From: Holophagaceae bacterium
GTDB taxonomy: Bacteria; Acidobacteriota; Holophagae; Holophagales; Holophagaceae
DNA length: 5,656 nt
Reading direction: 5' to 3'
Assembly (NCBI GenBank): GCA_003538615.1
Contig: DPRT01000147.1
Span: 1-5,656 of the forward strand
Position 1 is the first letter of the stretch. Every line of letters begins with the position of its first letter. This document shows positions 1-5,656 of the stretch, piece after piece. Position numbers and translations under genes: made by a program. The notes beneath the pieces were generated by a model. That model worked only from the letters and a program-made list of their open reading frames with translations, did no database searches and was not told the DNA's origin.

Positions 1-746
1 TCGCCATCGCACCAGGCTTCGCAGGGTGTCCACCCGAAGCGGGCGTCCCGTCCGGCGCCCGGGGCGTCCTGCCACCATTCGGGATGGGCCGCCGGCACCA
101 CGCGGAGGTCCACCGCGTCCTGCCGCTCGAACACGCGCAGCTTGGCCCGGCGGTAGGCCTCGAGCGTGCCGTGGCGGGCCAGGTGGTCCGGCGTGAGGTT
201 CAGGAAGGCGGCGCCTTCTGCATGGAAACCCACCACGGACTCCAGCTGGTAGCTGCTCAGCTCCACGACGTACACCGTGGCGGGAACACCGGTGGCCACG
301 GCCTCGATGACGGGCGTGCCCAGGTTGCCGCAGGCAGCGGCGGGGAGGCCGGAAACCCGCAGCAGATGGGCCACCAGATCCGTGGTGGTGCTCTTGCCGT
401 TGGTGCCGGTCACCGCCAGCACCCGGCTGCCATCCCCGCGGCCCCGCAGGATCCGATGGGCCAGCTCCACTTCGCCGATGGCGGGGATGCCCCGGGACAG
501 GGCTTCCGCCACAAAAGGGGCCGTGCGGGGAATGCCGGGGCTGAGGACGAGCTCGCCACAACCTTCCAGCAAGGCGAGAGGATGGCTGCCCCAGACGCCG
601 GGGATGCCCGCCTTCGCCAGATCCAGCTCCAGCTCGGCTCCGGGATCGGGACGGCTGTCCGTCAGCACCACCGGCTGTCCCTGCGCCGCCAGGAACCGGG
701 CCGCCGCCAGCCCCGAACGTCCCGCTCCCATGACCACGGTGCGCAT
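1..746 (-). CDS. murD: MurD, UDP-N-acetylmuramoyl-L-alanine--D-glutamate ligase (N-terminal 248 residues, cut by window edge)
   Basis: Cytoplasmic ATP-dependent ligase that adds D-glutamate to UDP-MurNAc-L-alanine, the second amino acid of the peptidoglycan stem peptide. The frame was translated by hand from the ATG at 746-744 and stays open to the left edge. Residues 1-17 (MRTVVMGAGRSGLAAAR) form the Rossmann-like N-terminal UDP-binding domain, and an SPGIP motif follows, typical of MurD. The Mur-ligase P-loop TGTNGKSTTT contains Lys118, close to Lys115 of E. coli MurD. Further on come VELSSYQLE, NLTPDHLARHG and AYRRAKLRVF, whose lysine probably corresponds to the carbamylated lysine of the family. 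The central domain is incomplete and the C-terminal glutamate-binding domain lies outside the window. A run of six G (minus strand, 756-751) sits 4 nt before the ATG as a plausible ribosome binding site. The preceding wall gene mraY ends 843 nt upstream, with an opposite-strand EAL gene filling the gap. The assignment is secure; what drives its transcription is not clear. Confidence 0.96.
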   Translation of the reverse strand, partial: MRTVVMGAGRSGLAAARFLAAQGQPVVLTDSRPDPGAELELDLAKAGIPGVWGSHPLALLEGCGELVLSPGIPRTAPFVAEALSRGIPAIGEVELAHRILRGRGDGSRVLAVTGTNGKSTTTDLVAHLLRVSGLPAAACGNLGTPVIEAVATGVPATVYVVELSSYQLESVVGFHAEGAAFLNLTPDHLARHGTLEAYRRAKLRVFERQDAVDLRVVPAAHPEWWQDAPGAGRDARFGWTPCEAWCDG

Positions 747-750
747 ATCG

Positions 751-756
751 CCCCCC
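751..756 (-). promoter_or_regulatory. Probable ribosome binding site of murD
   Basis: On the minus strand there is a run of six G residues, 4 nt before the murD ATG (746-744). It can pair with the pyrimidine-rich end of 16S rRNA and supports the chosen start, which also matches the MurD N-terminus (MRTVVMGAG). I saw no convincing -35/-10 pair for murD in 747-847. Confidence 0.5.
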
Positions 757-770
757 AAATCCAGCGTAAC

Positions 771-822
771 CCGGGCCAGCACATCCTGCATGCGGAGGCA
801 CCCCACGCTACACTGGGCCCGG
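771..822. repeat. Imperfect inverted repeat in the murD/EAL divergent region
   Basis: CCGGGCCAG at 771-779 pairs with CTGGGCCCGG at 813-822, giving nine base pairs with one bulged base and a loop of about 33 nt. The right arm overlaps the candidate -10 element of the EAL gene. It could be a dyad bound by a regulator or an RNA structure, but GC-rich palindromic runs arise easily in this base composition, so this is only a candidate. Confidence 0.2.
809..814 (+). promoter_or_regulatory. Candidate -10 promoter element for the EAL gene
   Basis: TACACT differs from the sigma70 consensus TATAAT at two positions and lies 33 nt before the EAL start codon, a suitable place for a short leader. The sequence about 17 nt upstream (CTGCAT, 786-791) is a poor -35 match. 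The promoter call therefore rests on one hexamer and on the need for a plus-strand promoter in the 101-nt gap. Confidence 0.25.
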
Positions 823-838
823 AACCCTTGAACGATGC

Positions 839-842
839 GGAG
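839..842 (+). promoter_or_regulatory. Ribosome binding site of the EAL gene
   Basis: GGAG lies 5 nt before the ATG at 848-850, at standard Shine-Dalgarno spacing. It decides the start: the other nearby ATG, at 835-837, is in a different frame. Confidence 0.6.
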
Positions 843-847
843 TCTCC

Positions 848-1612
848 ATGCCCAAGGGCACCCTGGAAAGCCTGCTGAGCGGTGAAGGCACCATCCTGCC
901 TCATGTGCAGCCCATGTACCGCCTGCGGGACAACCGCCTGATGGCGCAGGAATACCTGACCCGGCACCTGGATGCGGCGGGGATGGCCCATCCCGTGGGC
1001 CCGATCCTCCAGGATCCTGCCCTGGCCCTCCGGGACCGGCTCACCCTGGACCTCCGCTTCCTGGAGGCCACCTTCAAGGTCCTGGCCCAGCGGGGAACCG
1101 GCGGCATCCTGCATTTCGTGAACCTCGAACCCGTGAGCCTGGAGGCGCCGGGCTTCTGGAACTGCCTGCCCCGCTGGATCGCGGATCTGCCCTTCCCCAC
1201 CGAGTACGTCGTCATGGAGTTCACCGAATCCCAGGGCGTGCATGATCTCGAAGCGCTCCAGTCCTACGCCAAGCAGCTGCGCAACCTCGGGTTGCGCGTG
1301 GCCGTGGATGATCTGGGCGCGGGCGTGGCGAGCCTCACCCACATGGCGCGGCTGGCCCCGGATTTCATCAAGGCCGACCGCAGCCTCGTGGAGCAGGTCC
1401 ACCGGCGCCCCTACCAGGCCGCCCTGCTCAACGCCCTCTCCCACTTCGCCCAGCACATGCGCATCGGTTTCATCGCCGAAGGCATCGAGACCCTCGAGGA
1501 ACTGGAGGCGGTCATGGACGCGGACGTGCCCTGGGGCCAGGGCTACATCCTGGGCCAGCCCTGGCCGACCCGCCCCAAACCCATCAGGCCTATCGAAGCT
1601 TCAGAGAGCTGA
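848..1612 (+). CDS. Stand-alone EAL-domain protein, putative cyclic-di-GMP phosphodiesterase
   Basis: A 254-residue protein, essentially one EAL domain, with no visible signal peptide, membrane segment or sensory domain, so it is predicted to be cytoplasmic. EAL enzymes linearise the second messenger c-di-GMP to pGpG. The signature ExLxR is present as EYLTR (Glu35-Arg39), with Tyr replacing the usual Ala of EAL. The other family residues are visible: Asn92 in VNLEP, Glu124 in EFTE, the metal-binding Asp154-Asp155 in DDLGAG (usual form DDFGTG), Lys175 in IKADRS, Glu211 in IAEGIE and Gln231 in GQGY. Activity is therefore likely, though not certain. It lies on the plus strand between mraY and murD, opposite to every neighbour, and its last 23 nt overlap the 3' end of mraY. 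GC-rich third positions resemble the neighbours, so there is no sign of recent transfer. Without a fused sensor, its control must come from expression or a partner protein. A degenerate c-di-GMP-binding effector is the alternative. Confidence 0.88.
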   Translation: MPKGTLESLLSGEGTILPHVQPMYRLRDNRLMAQEYLTRHLDAAGMAHPVGPILQDPALALRDRLTLDLRFLEATFKVLAQRGTGGILHFVNLEPVSLEAPGFWNCLPRWIADLPFPTEYVVMEFTESQGVHDLEALQSYAKQLRNLGLRVAVDDLGAGVASLTHMARLAPDFIKADRSLVEQVHRRPYQAALLNALSHFAQHMRIGFIAEGIETLEELEAVMDADVPWGQGYILGQPWPTRPKPIRPIEASES

Positions 1613-2678
1613 GGGCCAGGATCGAGCAGACGATGGCCGTGATCCACATGCGGATCACCACCTTCGTCTCCTGGAGCCCACCCAGTTCCAGGTGGTGGTG
1701 GAAGGGCGCCATGCGGAAGATGCGCTTGCCGCCGCGCAGCTTGAAGCTGCCCACCTGCAGGATGACGCTCACCGCCTCCACCACGAAGAGCCCGCCCGCG
1801 ATCACCAGCAGCACTTCCTGCTTGATGATGACGGCCACGGTACCCAGCGCCCCGCCCAGGCCCAGGGAGCCCGTGTCGCCCATGAAGACTTCCGCCGGGT
1901 GGGCGTTGAACCAGAGGAAGCCCAGGCAGGCCCCTGCCATGGCACCCATGAACACGGACAGCTCCGCGCCGCCGGGCACGAAGGGCACCGCCAGGTAGCT
2001 CGCGATCTTCGCGTGGCCCACCGCGTAGGCCAGGATGGCGTAGGTGATGGACACGATGAGCGTGCCGCCGGTGGCCAGCCCGTCCAGGCCATCCGTGAGG
2101 TTCACAGCGTTGCTGGTCCCGACCATCACCAGCCAGATCCAGGGGATGAGCAGCATGCCGACATCGGGCTGGAATTTCTTGAAGAAGGGCACGGAAAGCT
2201 GGCTGGTGGCGCTGCCGCGCAGGCCGAAATGCAGGATGAGCCAGGCCACCAGCAGCGAGATGGCCGTCAGCAGGGCCATCTTCTGCCAGCTCGTGAGGCC
2301 CAGGTTCTGCTTCTTGAGCAGCTTCTGCGCATCATCGAAAGCGCCGACAGTGCCGAAACCCAGCAGGGCCATCAGGGCCACCCAGATGGCGCCGCTCTTG
2401 AGATCGCACCACAGCAGCGTGGAGACCGTGATCACCGTCAGGATGAGGAGCCCGCCCATGGTCGGCGTGCCCGCCTTCTTCTGATGATGTTCCGGCCCGG
2501 CGCCGCGGATGTGCTGGCCCATCTTCAGGGCCGTCAGCGTGCGGATCAGCCAGGGGCCCAGCAGCAGGCTCAGGATCATGGCCGTGGCCGCCGCCATGGC
2601 CGTGCGGAAGGTCACATAGCGGAACACCGAGAAACCGGGCACCACGTCGCGGAAGGGATAGAGAAGCCAGGGCAGCAT
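1590..2678 (-). CDS. mraY: MraY, phospho-N-acetylmuramoyl-pentapeptide transferase
   Basis: Polytopic inner-membrane enzyme that moves phospho-MurNAc-pentapeptide from UDP to undecaprenyl phosphate, making lipid I. It has 362 residues, against 360 in E. coli, and is collinear with that protein from the first residues (MLPWLLYPF...GFSVFRYVTFR). Visible motifs are GPEHHQKKAGTPTMGG (61-76), the aspartate pair Asp115-Asp116 in GAFDDAQK, NAVNLTDGLDGLA (190-202), FLWFNAHPAEVFMGDTGS with the catalytic Asp268, and RIFRMAPFHHH with the family His triplet at 327-329. About ten hydrophobic segments alternate with these cytoplasmic loops. The ATG at 2678-2676 matches the family N-terminus. Its ribosome binding site is weak, and the gene starts 28 nt after the murF stop, so coupling to murF is plausible. 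The TAG stop lies inside the last codons of the convergent EAL gene, and I see no terminator hairpin at this end. Confidence 0.98.
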   Translation of the reverse strand: MLPWLLYPFRDVVPGFSVFRYVTFRTAMAAATAMILSLLLGPWLIRTLTALKMGQHIRGAGPEHHQKKAGTPTMGGLLILTVITVSTLLWCDLKSGAIWVALMALLGFGTVGAFDDAQKLLKKQNLGLTSWQKMALLTAISLLVAWLILHFGLRGSATSQLSVPFFKKFQPDVGMLLIPWIWLVMVGTSNAVNLTDGLDGLATGGTLIVSITYAILAYAVGHAKIASYLAVPFVPGGAELSVFMGAMAGACLGFLWFNAHPAEVFMGDTGSLGLGGALGTVAVIIKQEVLLVIAGGLFVVEAVSVILQVGSFKLRGGKRIFRMAPFHHHLELGGLQETKVVIRMWITAIVCSILALSSLKLR

Positions 2679-2706
2679 GGGAAGTCCGGGGTCTGGAGTT
2701 TGAAAG

Positions 2707-4056
2707 TCAGTGGGTGAGAAGCCAGTCCGCCACGCGCTCCGCGCGCCAGTACCGGCTGCCCTTCACCAGGATACGGGCTCCCGCGGGGATTGCGGAGAGT
2801 CCCGCGGCATCGTCGCGCAGGGCCTCGAAGTCCGGGAAGGGCACGGCCCGCAGGCCGAAGCCATCGGCGTAATCCCCGGCGAATTCCCCGAAAGCCCAGA
2901 GCTGCGCCACGCCCAGCGCCTTCAGGGCCGCGCCGGTCTCGTGGTGGATCCGGGAAGCCTCCCGACCCAGCTCCCGCATGGAGCCCAGCACCGCCACGGC
3001 CTCGCCGCCGGGCAGCTGCAGCAGGGCCCGGGCGCAGGCCAGGATGGAATCGGGGCTGGCATTGTAGGTCTCGTCCAGCAGGCAGCCGCCTCCGGCCATG
3101 GCGTGGAGCCGCCCCCGGCCGGCTTCGGGCGCCACGGCGCCCAGCCCCGCGGCCACCCGCTGCGGATCGAATCCAGCATGGATGGCGATGGCCGCGGCCA
3201 GGGCCGCATTGCGCACCTGGTGCTCGCCCGGGAGCTGGATCCGCACCGGGAAGGCGCCCCTGGGCGTCCGCATGCGGAAGCTCTCCCCCGCCGCGCCCAG
3301 GGACTGGGCGGCCTCCCAGCCATAGGCCTGTCCCTCACCCACGGGCAGGGCCTTGGCATGCCGGGCCCAGGGCTGCTCGGCGATCCAGCGGCACCAGGTG
3401 TCCGAGGCCAGGTGGGCCCAGACGCCACCCCGGACCATGCCCGCCACCAGCTCGCCCTTGGCTTCGGCGATGCCCTCCTGCCCCTTGGCGAAGTTCTCCG
3501 CGTGGGCCGTGCCCACCAGCGTGATGAGGCCGAAGTCCAGGGGCGCGATCTCCGTCAGGCGCCGGATCTCCCCCGGCGTGCTCATGCCCATCTCCAGCAC
3601 CGCGGCGCCCAGCCCTTCCGGCAGGGCGGCCAGGGCCTCGGGCATCCCCAACGTGTTGTTGCGGTTGCCGGGGGTCTTCCAGGCGCCCAGGGCCGCCGCC
3701 AGCAGTTCCTTGGTGCTGGTCTTGCCCACGCTGCCCGTGACGCCGAAGACGGCCTTGGGTCGCACCGCCGCCAGCCGGGCCTGGCCCCAGCGCTGGAGGG
3801 CCGCCAGGGTATCGGGCACCACCAGCTGTGGACAATCCATGTCCAGGGGATGATCCACCAGCAGGGCTGCGGCGCCGCGCTCCACGGCCTGGGCGGCAAA
3901 CGCATGGCCGTCCCGCTCCGCCCGGAGGGCCACGAAACAGGCGCCGGGCTGGAGGGTCCGGGTATCCATGGACAGGCTGGGCGGCACGATGCCGCCATCG
4001 CCCAGGACCTCGCCGCCCACCTGGGCGGCGGCCTCGGACAGGGACCAGAGGCTCAC
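2707..4056 (-). CDS. murF: MurF, UDP-N-acetylmuramoyl-tripeptide--D-alanyl-D-alanine ligase
   Basis: Cytoplasmic ATP-dependent ligase that adds the D-Ala-D-Ala dipeptide to the UDP-MurNAc-tripeptide, giving the MraY substrate. It has 449 residues from a GTG start, close to the 452 of E. coli. The N-terminal substrate domain shows SMDTRTLQPGACFVAL (29-44). The central ATPase domain has the P-loop GVTGSVGKTSTKE with Lys112, GNRNNTLG (130-137), LEMGMSTPGEI (154-164), VGTAHAENF (181-189) and EAKGEL with Lys200, probably the carbamylated lysine. Next come PGEHQVRNAALAAA (276-289) and DETYNASPDS (328-337), and then the C-terminal domain ending with KGSRYWRAERV. The frame is open further upstream, but GTG at 4056-4054 is the right start: AAGGAG lies 5 nt before it, the protein then begins like other MurF proteins, and the start overlaps the tsaC stop as GTGA. 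One small oddity is VLGSMRELG where the family usually has VLGDMxELG. Confidence 0.97.
   Translation of the reverse strand: MSLWSLSEAAAQVGGEVLGDGGIVPPSLSMDTRTLQPGACFVALRAERDGHAFAAQAVERGAAALLVDHPLDMDCPQLVVPDTLAALQRWGQARLAAVRPKAVFGVTGSVGKTSTKELLAAALGAWKTPGNRNNTLGMPEALAALPEGLGAAVLEMGMSTPGEIRRLTEIAPLDFGLITLVGTAHAENFAKGQEGIAEAKGELVAGMVRGGVWAHLASDTWCRWIAEQPWARHAKALPVGEGQAYGWEAAQSLGAAGESFRMRTPRGAFPVRIQLPGEHQVRNAALAAAIAIHAGFDPQRVAAGLGAVAPEAGRGRLHAMAGGGCLLDETYNASPDSILACARALLQLPGGEAVAVLGSMRELGREASRIHHETGAALKALGVAQLWAFGEFAGDYADGFGLRAVPFPDFEALRDDAAGLSAIPAGARILVKGSRYWRAERVADWLLTH
4053..4056 (-). promoter_or_regulatory. GTGA stop/start overlap coupling tsaC to murF
   Basis: The TGA stop of tsaC (4055-4053) shares two bases with the GTG start of murF (4056-4054). 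With AAGGAG at 4067-4062, inside the last tsaC codons, this is a classic translational-coupling junction and shows that murF is expressed together with tsaC. Confidence 0.8.
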
Positions 4057-5039
4057 GGCATCTCCTTCGCCGAAGCCCGCCGCAGGCGGTCCCGCACGGC
4101 CAGCCAGGCATCGTCTTCCGGCGGCAACTCCATGATGATGCGGTCGAATCCCGCATCGTCCAGCTCGTGCAGCAGGGCGAAGAGGCGCGTCCCCACCGCG
4201 TCCGCATCCAGGGGCAGCAGGATCCCGCGGACGCCGCCGGGCAACTCTGGAAGGGTTCCGAGGCCCACATAGGCCACGGCGCCGGAGGCCTCCCGCAGTC
4301 CCGTTCCCGGTGCCACCAGGTCCAGCCGCGCCCGGGGCGCGTAGTGGCGCTCCCCCATGCCCGGCGCGGCCTGCACTGCGCCGGCCCGGACGGCCCCCTC
4401 CCACCGGTCCACGGGCCCCACCAGGGCCGCCAGCTCGGCGGGTCCGACGGGACCGGGGCGCAGGATGCGGGGCCGCTCCCCCGTCAGGTCCAGGATGGTG
4501 GACTCGAGGCCCGCTTCCGTGGGCCCGCCGTCGAGGATCAGGTCCACCGCCTCACCCAGGCTGGAGGCCACATGCTGGGCCAGCGTCGGTGACAGGTGCT
4601 GGCTGCGGTTGGCGCTGGGCGCGGCCAGGGGCCGCCCCGCGGCCCGGATCAGGGCCAGGGCCACGGGGTGGGCCGGGCAGCGCAGGGCCACGGAGGGGCC
4701 GCCCGCCCGGACGATGGAAGGCACCGCCGCCGAAGCCGGCAGCACCAGGGTCAGGGGCCCGGGCCAGAAGCGCGCGGCCAGGGCCGTGGCCTCGGCGGAC
4801 CAGTGGGAAACGAGTTCCCGGGCGGCAGCCGCGTCGGCCACGTGCAGGATCACCGGATTGGTGGCGGGGCGCCCCTTGGCGGCATAGATCCGCGCCACGG
4901 CCTCGGGATTGAGACCGTCCGCGCCCAGTCCGTACACGGTCTCCGTGGGAAAGGCCACCAGGCCCCCCAAGGCGAGGATGGCCGCCGCCTCGAGGATGGC
5001 CGGGTCATCCGGTCCCGTGACCGGTCGGAGGCGCGTCAC
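4053..5039 (-). CDS. tsaC: L-threonylcarbamoyladenylate synthase, Sua5 type (YrdC plus Sua5 domains)
   Basis: Makes threonylcarbamoyl-AMP from threonine, bicarbonate and ATP; the TsaBDE system then transfers the threonylcarbamoyl group to A37 of ANN-decoding tRNAs (t6A). It is a cytoplasmic protein of 328 residues, the length of the two-domain Sua5 form and not the roughly 190-residue TsaC form. The YrdC domain (about 10-205) shows PTETVYGLGAD (31-41), KGR (Lys55, Arg57) and SAN (Ser142, Asn144), which together form the KxR/SxN nucleotide-binding signature, plus FWPGPLTLVLP and ILDGGPTEAGLEST. The Sua5 linker motif is present as APGMGERHYAP (225-235), followed by the small C-terminal domain ending in DRLRRAS. 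The GTG start (5039-5037) overlaps the murE stop. No good ribosome binding site precedes it, so translation probably depends on coupling to murE. Its position between murE and murF is unusual, and nothing in the protein suggests a wall-specific role. Confidence 0.95.
   Translation of the reverse strand: MTRLRPVTGPDDPAILEAAAILALGGLVAFPTETVYGLGADGLNPEAVARIYAAKGRPATNPVILHVADAAAARELVSHWSAEATALAARFWPGPLTLVLPASAAVPSIVRAGGPSVALRCPAHPVALALIRAAGRPLAAPSANRSQHLSPTLAQHVASSLGEAVDLILDGGPTEAGLESTILDLTGERPRILRPGPVGPAELAALVGPVDRWEGAVRAGAVQAAPGMGERHYAPRARLDLVAPGTGLREASGAVAYVGLGTLPELPGGVRGILLPLDADAVGTRLFALLHELDDAGFDRIIMELPPEDDAWLAVRDRLRRASAKEMP
5036..5039 (-). promoter_or_regulatory. GTGA stop/start overlap coupling murE to tsaC
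   Basis: The murE TGA stop (5038-5036) overlaps the tsaC GTG start (5039-5037). No Shine-Dalgarno of useful strength lies just upstream on the minus strand, so reinitiation by ribosomes finishing murE is the likely mode of translation. Confidence 0.75.
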
Positions 5040-5656
5040 CGGGAGGTCCCGAGCGCCGCTTCCACGGCGGCGCGGTCGCTGTAGGGATGCTTCACGCCGT
5101 GGATCTCCTGGTAGGGCTCATGGCCCTTCCCTGCCAGCAGCAGCAGGTCGCCGGGACGGCAGTCCGCCAGGGCCTGGCGCACGGATTCCCCGCGATCGGC
5201 GTTCCGGTGGTAGCGGACCGCATCGGCGCGGAGGGCTTCCGGGACGCCCGGGGCGGCATCGTCCAGGATGCGTTCGGGATCCTCCGTGCGCGGATTGTCG
5301 CTGGTGTGCCAGAGCACGTCCGCCCCGGCGGCCACGGCGGCGGCCATGAGGGGGCGCTTGGCGCGGTCGCGGTCGCCTCCGCAGCCGAAGAGCACGTGCA
5401 GGCGGCCGCCCGGCGGCAGCAGGCGGCGGCCTTCGGTCAGCAGCTTCTCCAGGGCGTCCGGCGTGTGGGCGTAGTCCACCATCACGCCGAAGGGCTGGCC
5501 GCAGTCCACCCGCTCCAGACGGCCCGGGGCGCCGCTGACCTTCTGCGCCGCCGGCACCAGCCGGTCCAGATCGAAGCCGGCCTCGGCACAGGCCGCCAGG
5601 GCCGCCAGCAGGTTGTAGACATTGAAGCGGCCCAACAGCGGGCTCTGCACATCCCA
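5036..5656 (-). CDS. murE: MurE, UDP-N-acetylmuramoyl-L-alanyl-D-glutamate--2,6-diaminopimelate ligase (C-terminal 206 residues, cut by window edge)
   Basis: Cytoplasmic ligase that adds the third stem-peptide residue to UDP-MurNAc-L-Ala-D-Glu. Only the C-terminal part is present: the frame is open to the right edge and the first visible residues are WDVQSPLLGRFNVYNLLAALA, the end of the central domain. The C-terminal domain shows VDYAHTPDALEKLL, VLFGCGGDRDRAKRP, HTSDNPRTEDP and LAGKGHEPYQEI, closing with SDRAAVEAAL. In this family the DNPR motif is associated with meso-diaminopimelate as the added amino acid, whereas lysine-adding enzymes carry other residues there, so a DAP-type wall is predicted. 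The ATP-binding P-loop and N-terminal domain lie outside the window. It is the upstream member of the unit and overlaps tsaC by 4 nt. Confidence 0.97.
   Translation of the reverse strand, partial: WDVQSPLLGRFNVYNLLAALAACAEAGFDLDRLVPAAQKVSGAPGRLERVDCGQPFGVMVDYAHTPDALEKLLTEGRRLLPPGGRLHVLFGCGGDRDRAKRPLMAAAVAAGADVLWHTSDNPRTEDPERILDDAAPGVPEALRADAVRYHRNADRGESVRQALADCRPGDLLLLAGKGHEPYQEIHGVKHPYSDRAAVEAALGTSR

Noticed and set aside
84..878. Plus-strand open frame opposite murD
   Set aside because: There is no recognisable domain, and the opposite strand carries the clear MurD P-loop and flanking motifs.
662..1456. 264-codon minus-strand open frame antisense to the EAL gene and running into murD
   Set aside because: Its translation shows no recognisable family and is rich in His, Gln, Gly and Arg, as shadow frames of GC-rich genes are. 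Both the EAL gene and murD are clearly coded in other frames here.
1242..2717. 491-codon plus-strand open frame opposite mraY
   Set aside because: The translation is a low-complexity His/Gln/Asp/Arg mixture without domains, and mraY is unmistakable on the other strand. Long antisense frames are expected at this GC content.
2710..4272. 520-codon plus-strand open frame opposite murF
   Set aside because: It is a shadow of murF with Gly/Gln/His-rich composition and no recognisable motif.
4057..4404. Extension of the murF frame upstream of its GTG start
   Set aside because: The extra 116 residues are Arg/Gly/Ala-rich and overlap the conserved C-terminal half of Sua5. The GTG at 4056 has a good ribosome binding site and gives the normal MurF length.
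2900..4900. Many recurrences of short GC-rich words such as CCAGGGCC and GGCCAGGG
   Set aside because: They lie inside coding frames and reflect frequent Ala, Leu and Gly codons with G/C third bases. They have no fixed spacing, so they do not form a repeat array.
1..5656. A defence system, CRISPR array, mobile element or RNA gene
   Set aside because: Apart from the 101-nt gap at 747-847 and the 28-nt gap at 2679-2706, the whole window is covered by six recognisable genes. None belongs to such systems, and no terminal repeats or tRNA/rRNA signatures were seen.

Overview
The window is high-GC DNA carrying part of a bacterial division and cell wall (dcw) cluster. Read right to left on the minus strand, it encodes murE (C-terminal part only), a Sua5-type threonylcarbamoyl-AMP synthase (tsaC/sua5), murF, mraY, and murD (N-terminal part only, cut by the left edge). 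One gene lies on the opposite (plus) strand, between mraY and murD: a compact stand-alone EAL-domain protein of the cyclic-di-GMP phosphodiesterase family.

Layout: 5656-5036 is murE; 5039-4053 is tsaC/sua5; 4056-2707 is murF; 2678-1590 is mraY; 848-1612 (plus strand) is the EAL gene; 747-847 is a short divergent intergenic region; 746-1 is murD. murE/tsaC and tsaC/murF are each joined by a 4-nt GTGA overlap, in which the GTG start of one gene shares bases with the TGA stop of the previous one. murF and mraY are 28 nt apart. This suggests one co-transcribed, translationally coupled unit. The EAL gene ends 23 nt inside the 3' end of mraY, tail to tail. Any transcript continuing from mraY to murD must therefore run antisense through the whole EAL gene.

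How the genes work together: MurD, MurE and MurF add D-Glu, the third residue (meso-diaminopimelate is predicted from a DNPR motif in MurE) and D-Ala-D-Ala to UDP-MurNAc-L-Ala in the cytoplasm. MraY then transfers phospho-MurNAc-pentapeptide to undecaprenyl phosphate at the inner face of the membrane, forming lipid I. Sua5 belongs to tRNA t6A modification and has no direct step in wall synthesis. The EAL protein probably hydrolyses c-di-GMP.

Organism: the strong G/C bias at third codon positions, the murE-murF-mraY-murD order, the predicted meso-DAP ligase and the MraY sequence style suggest a high-GC Gram-negative. An acidobacterium of the Holophaga/Geothrix type is my low-confidence guess, from memory of MraY sequences. 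I see no RNA genes, CRISPR, mobile elements or long repeats. The wall genes themselves are ordinary. The unusual points are the two non-wall genes placed inside the cluster and the antisense arrangement.
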